Shown here in pieces: positions 30,720 through 32,533 of a stretch of 32,533 nt of DNA. The notes under the pieces were generated by a model. The model was not told where the DNA came from. It worked only from the letters and a program-made list of their open reading frames with translations, and did not search any database. Source of the stretch: an uncultured Clostridia bacterium (GTDB lineage: Bacteria > Bacillota > Clostridia > Christensenellales > UBA1242). Location of the stretch: assembly GCA_947627545.1 (NCBI GenBank), contig CANQWK010000014.1:1-32533 (forward strand), given 5' to 3'. How positions within the stretch are numbered: position 1 is the stretch's first letter; each line of letters opens with the position of its first letter. A program made the position numbers and the translations under genes.

Positions 30720-32302
30720 TGAATTTGGCATTATATAGAGAATTTAGACCGCAAAATTTTGATGATGTTGTTGGGCAAGATTACATTATAAAAACTTTAA
30801 AAAATCAAATTAAGTTAGATAAGCTAACTCACGCATATTTGTTTTGCGGACCAAGAGGAACAGGAAAAACCAGCACAGCAAAAATTTTTGCACGAGCGGT
30901 AAACTGCACTCATTCGCAGGACGGAAACCCTTGTGGAATGTGTGCTGAATGTGTTGCGTTAAGTGAAGCAAATACTGATATTGTTGAAATAGATGCCGCT
31001 TCAAACAATCGCGTGGAAGAAATAAGGGATTTGCGAGAAAAAGTTAATTTTCCGCCGCTTATTGGCAAATATAAAGTGTATATTATAGACGAAGTTCACA
31101 TGCTAACCGATAGTGCCTTTAACGCCTTATTAAAAACACTTGAAGAACCGCCAAAACACATAATATTTATTCTTGCAACAACCGAAATTCACAAATTGCC
31201 AGCCACAATTCTTTCAAGATGCACTCGCTTTGATTTTAAACTATTGCCAATTAACACACTTATTGAACATTTAAAAAATGTGTTTAATAAAAAGCAAATT
31301 GAATGTGATGAAAAAAGCCTTTATGCCATTGCAAAAGCAGGCGAAGGCAGTGTTAGAGATATGTTATCAATTGCCGATAGCGTTGCTTCGTTTTGCGATT
31401 ATAAAATAACAATTGATGCGTGCGAAAAAGTTATAGGTTTATCAAACAAAGAAAGCATTAAAAACATTTTGTTAGCCATTTTTAATAAAGATGTATCTAA
31501 TTTGTTTGTAGCAGTAAAATCAGCTTTAGGCATGGGCAAAAATATTCAAATTTTGTGCAAGGAAATGGCAGATTACATTAAAAATTTAATTATGATAAAA
31601 TCTGGCGTTGGAGATTTTGCCGTGCTAGATATTTTGCCAGGCGAATTTAGTCAGTATAACGAAATTTCAAATAAATTTGACATTAATTTTTTAAAGTCGG
31701 CATTTAGCAAATTTGCGGCAATTGAGTTAGATTTAAAATATAGTTTAAACCCAGAAAATTTATTTGAAAGTGCTTGTTTAGAACTTGTCGATTTTGGAAA
31801 AAACAATTTAGCAAATCAACCAATTCAGCCAGCAACTAAGTTACAAACTCAAACGCAACCACAAATGCAACCGCAAACTCAATTTCAAACGCAGACGCAA
31901 ACACAAACTCAGCCTCAGTTAAATGTTCAACAAACAACTGTTCAGTCGCCTTTTCAACAAACAGCACAAGTTCAAAAAGAGAACAGTGCAGTTGAACGCC
32001 TTTGGGGTAATGTTTTAATTAAGTTTAAAGAATACAATATGTTTGCACTTTCTAATGCGTTAAGGTCGGTTAATAAAGTGGAAAACATTGCAAACAAGTT
32101 AATTATTCATACAAATGATTTATCTAGTTACGAAATGATTGACAATAAAGAACGAAATGATGTAATATTAAAAACAGCAAAATTGTTTGATGATAACATA
32201 ACATCGGTTGAAGTGGTGTACGATAAAAACAATGCTTCCACGCAAGATGTTAAAGATAATCTTAAACAAGTTTTTAAAAACAAAATTAAGTTTAAAGAAT
32301 AA
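30719..32302 (+). CDS. dnaX: DNA polymerase III subunit gamma/tau
   Basis: 527 residues. The AAA+ clamp-loader core has Walker A GPRGTGKTS (44-52), a zinc finger with Cys63, Cys72, Cys75 and Cys78, a sensor region DAASNNRVEEIRDLR, Walker B IIDEVHMLT, NALLKTLEEPP and the SRC arginine-finger motif (LSRCTRFDF). Domain III follows, then a low-complexity Gln/Thr/Pro linker (about 366-405) and a C-terminal tau-like domain. It starts on the sigH stop (TAATG overlap) with AAAGGAG upstream. It loads the beta clamp during replication. The following ybaB gene keeps the usual dnaX-ybaB-recR order. I did not see evidence for a frameshift site producing a short gamma form. Confidence 0.95.
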   Translation: MNLALYREFRPQNFDDVVGQDYIIKTLKNQIKLDKLTHAYLFCGPRGTGKTSTAKIFARAVNCTHSQDGNPCGMCAECVALSEANTDIVEIDAASNNRVEEIRDLREKVNFPPLIGKYKVYIIDEVHMLTDSAFNALLKTLEEPPKHIIFILATTEIHKLPATILSRCTRFDFKLLPINTLIEHLKNVFNKKQIECDEKSLYAIAKAGEGSVRDMLSIADSVASFCDYKITIDACEKVIGLSNKESIKNILLAIFNKDVSNLFVAVKSALGMGKNIQILCKEMADYIKNLIMIKSGVGDFAVLDILPGEFSQYNEISNKFDINFLKSAFSKFAAIELDLKYSLNPENLFESACLELVDFGKNNLANQPIQPATKLQTQTQPQMQPQTQFQTQTQTQTQPQLNVQQTTVQSPFQQTAQVQKENSAVERLWGNVLIKFKEYNMFALSNALRSVNKVENIANKLIIHTNDLSSYEMIDNKERNDVILKTAKLFDDNITSVEVVYDKNNASTQDVKDNLKQVFKNKIKFKE

Positions 32303-32324
32303 ATAATTAAAAGGAGAATTTATT

Positions 32325-32533
32325 ATGGCATATCATGGCGGATTTGGTGGCGGAATGAATATGAACGCCTTAATGCAACAAGCAAAAAAAATGCAAGAAC
32401 AAATGATGAAGGCGCAGGAAGAACTTGCCGAAACAGAAGTTACAGGCAAGGCTGGTGGCGAAATGGTTACTGTTACAATGAATGGCAAAAAGGAAATTAA
32501 ATCTATAAAACTTAACAAGGCAGCAGTTGACCC
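32325..32533 (+). CDS. ybaB: YbaB/EbfC family nucleoid-associated protein, 5' part
   Basis: 69 full codons are visible before the window ends. The N-terminus has a Gly-rich lead ([19 protein letters not shown]), then the family core of a long amphipathic helix [16 protein letters not shown], a strand [20 protein letters not shown] and the start of [13 protein letters not shown]. This is a small DNA-binding dimer (about 100 residues in full). AAGGAG lies 9 nt before the ATG at 32325, 22 nt after dnaX. recR would be expected just outside the window. Confidence 0.92.
   Translation, partial: MAYHGGFGGGMNMNALMQQAKKMQEQMMKAQEELAETEVTGKAGGEMVTVTMNGKKEIKSIKLNKAAVD

Noticed and set aside
30719..32302. 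Programmed frameshift in dnaX producing a short gamma subunit
   Set aside because: No clear slippery A-heptamer followed by a stem-loop was found at the domain III boundary.

Overview
The window is AT-rich, Gram-positive-type chromosomal DNA. Most genes have strong AGGAGG-like ribosome binding sites. AddA/AddB, mini-RNase III, a SigH-type sigma factor, DnaX followed by YbaB, CDP-glycerol/LTA-synthase-like proteins and a BclA-like collagen protein all point to a low-GC Firmicute, most likely an uncultured, gut-type member of the Clostridia. That placement is inference from gene content; there is no rRNA here.

Layout. 1-2035: the tail of an unknown gene, then sodC and a collagen-like surface protein on the minus strand. 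2250-3431: a DUF1015 protein. 3714-8117: an envelope cluster of three genes: a membrane-anchored alkaline-phosphatase/LTA-synthase-like enzyme, a fusion of a YidC/Oxa1 insertase with a CDP-glycerol glycerophosphotransferase-like domain, and a small single-pass protein. 8367-12625: a tight operon encoding an ABC importer (lipoprotein, ATPase, two-domain permease) that ends in a helix-turn-helix/LicC-like nucleotidyltransferase. This suggests uptake of a small amino-alcohol or phosphonate-like substrate and its activation with CTP. 12709-14871: a frameshifted lipoprotein gene, a CYTH protein and a GNAT acetyltransferase, all minus strand. 15170-18488: an accessory patch with an OLD-family ATPase/TOPRIM nuclease, a single-ORF IS3 transposase and tRNA-Ser(GCU). 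18759-19812: a putative HExxH metallopeptidase and a 53-residue YjzC-like protein, minus strand. 20150-21994: an ABC exporter. 22113-28386: addB-addA. 28470-28688: a small hypothetical gene. 29007-32533: mrnC-rlmB-sigH-dnaX-ybaB, a compact housekeeping operon.

The strongest candidates for something new are: the YidC-glycerophosphotransferase fusion with its neighbours (insertion and surface-polymer synthesis in one polypeptide); the importer-cytidylyltransferase operon; and three genes (ABC exporter, addB, mrnC) whose -10 box ends exactly 6 nt before the ATG and which lack a ribosome binding site, so they look leaderless while their neighbours use strong ribosome binding sites. No CRISPR array, prophage or complete multi-gene defence system is visible.
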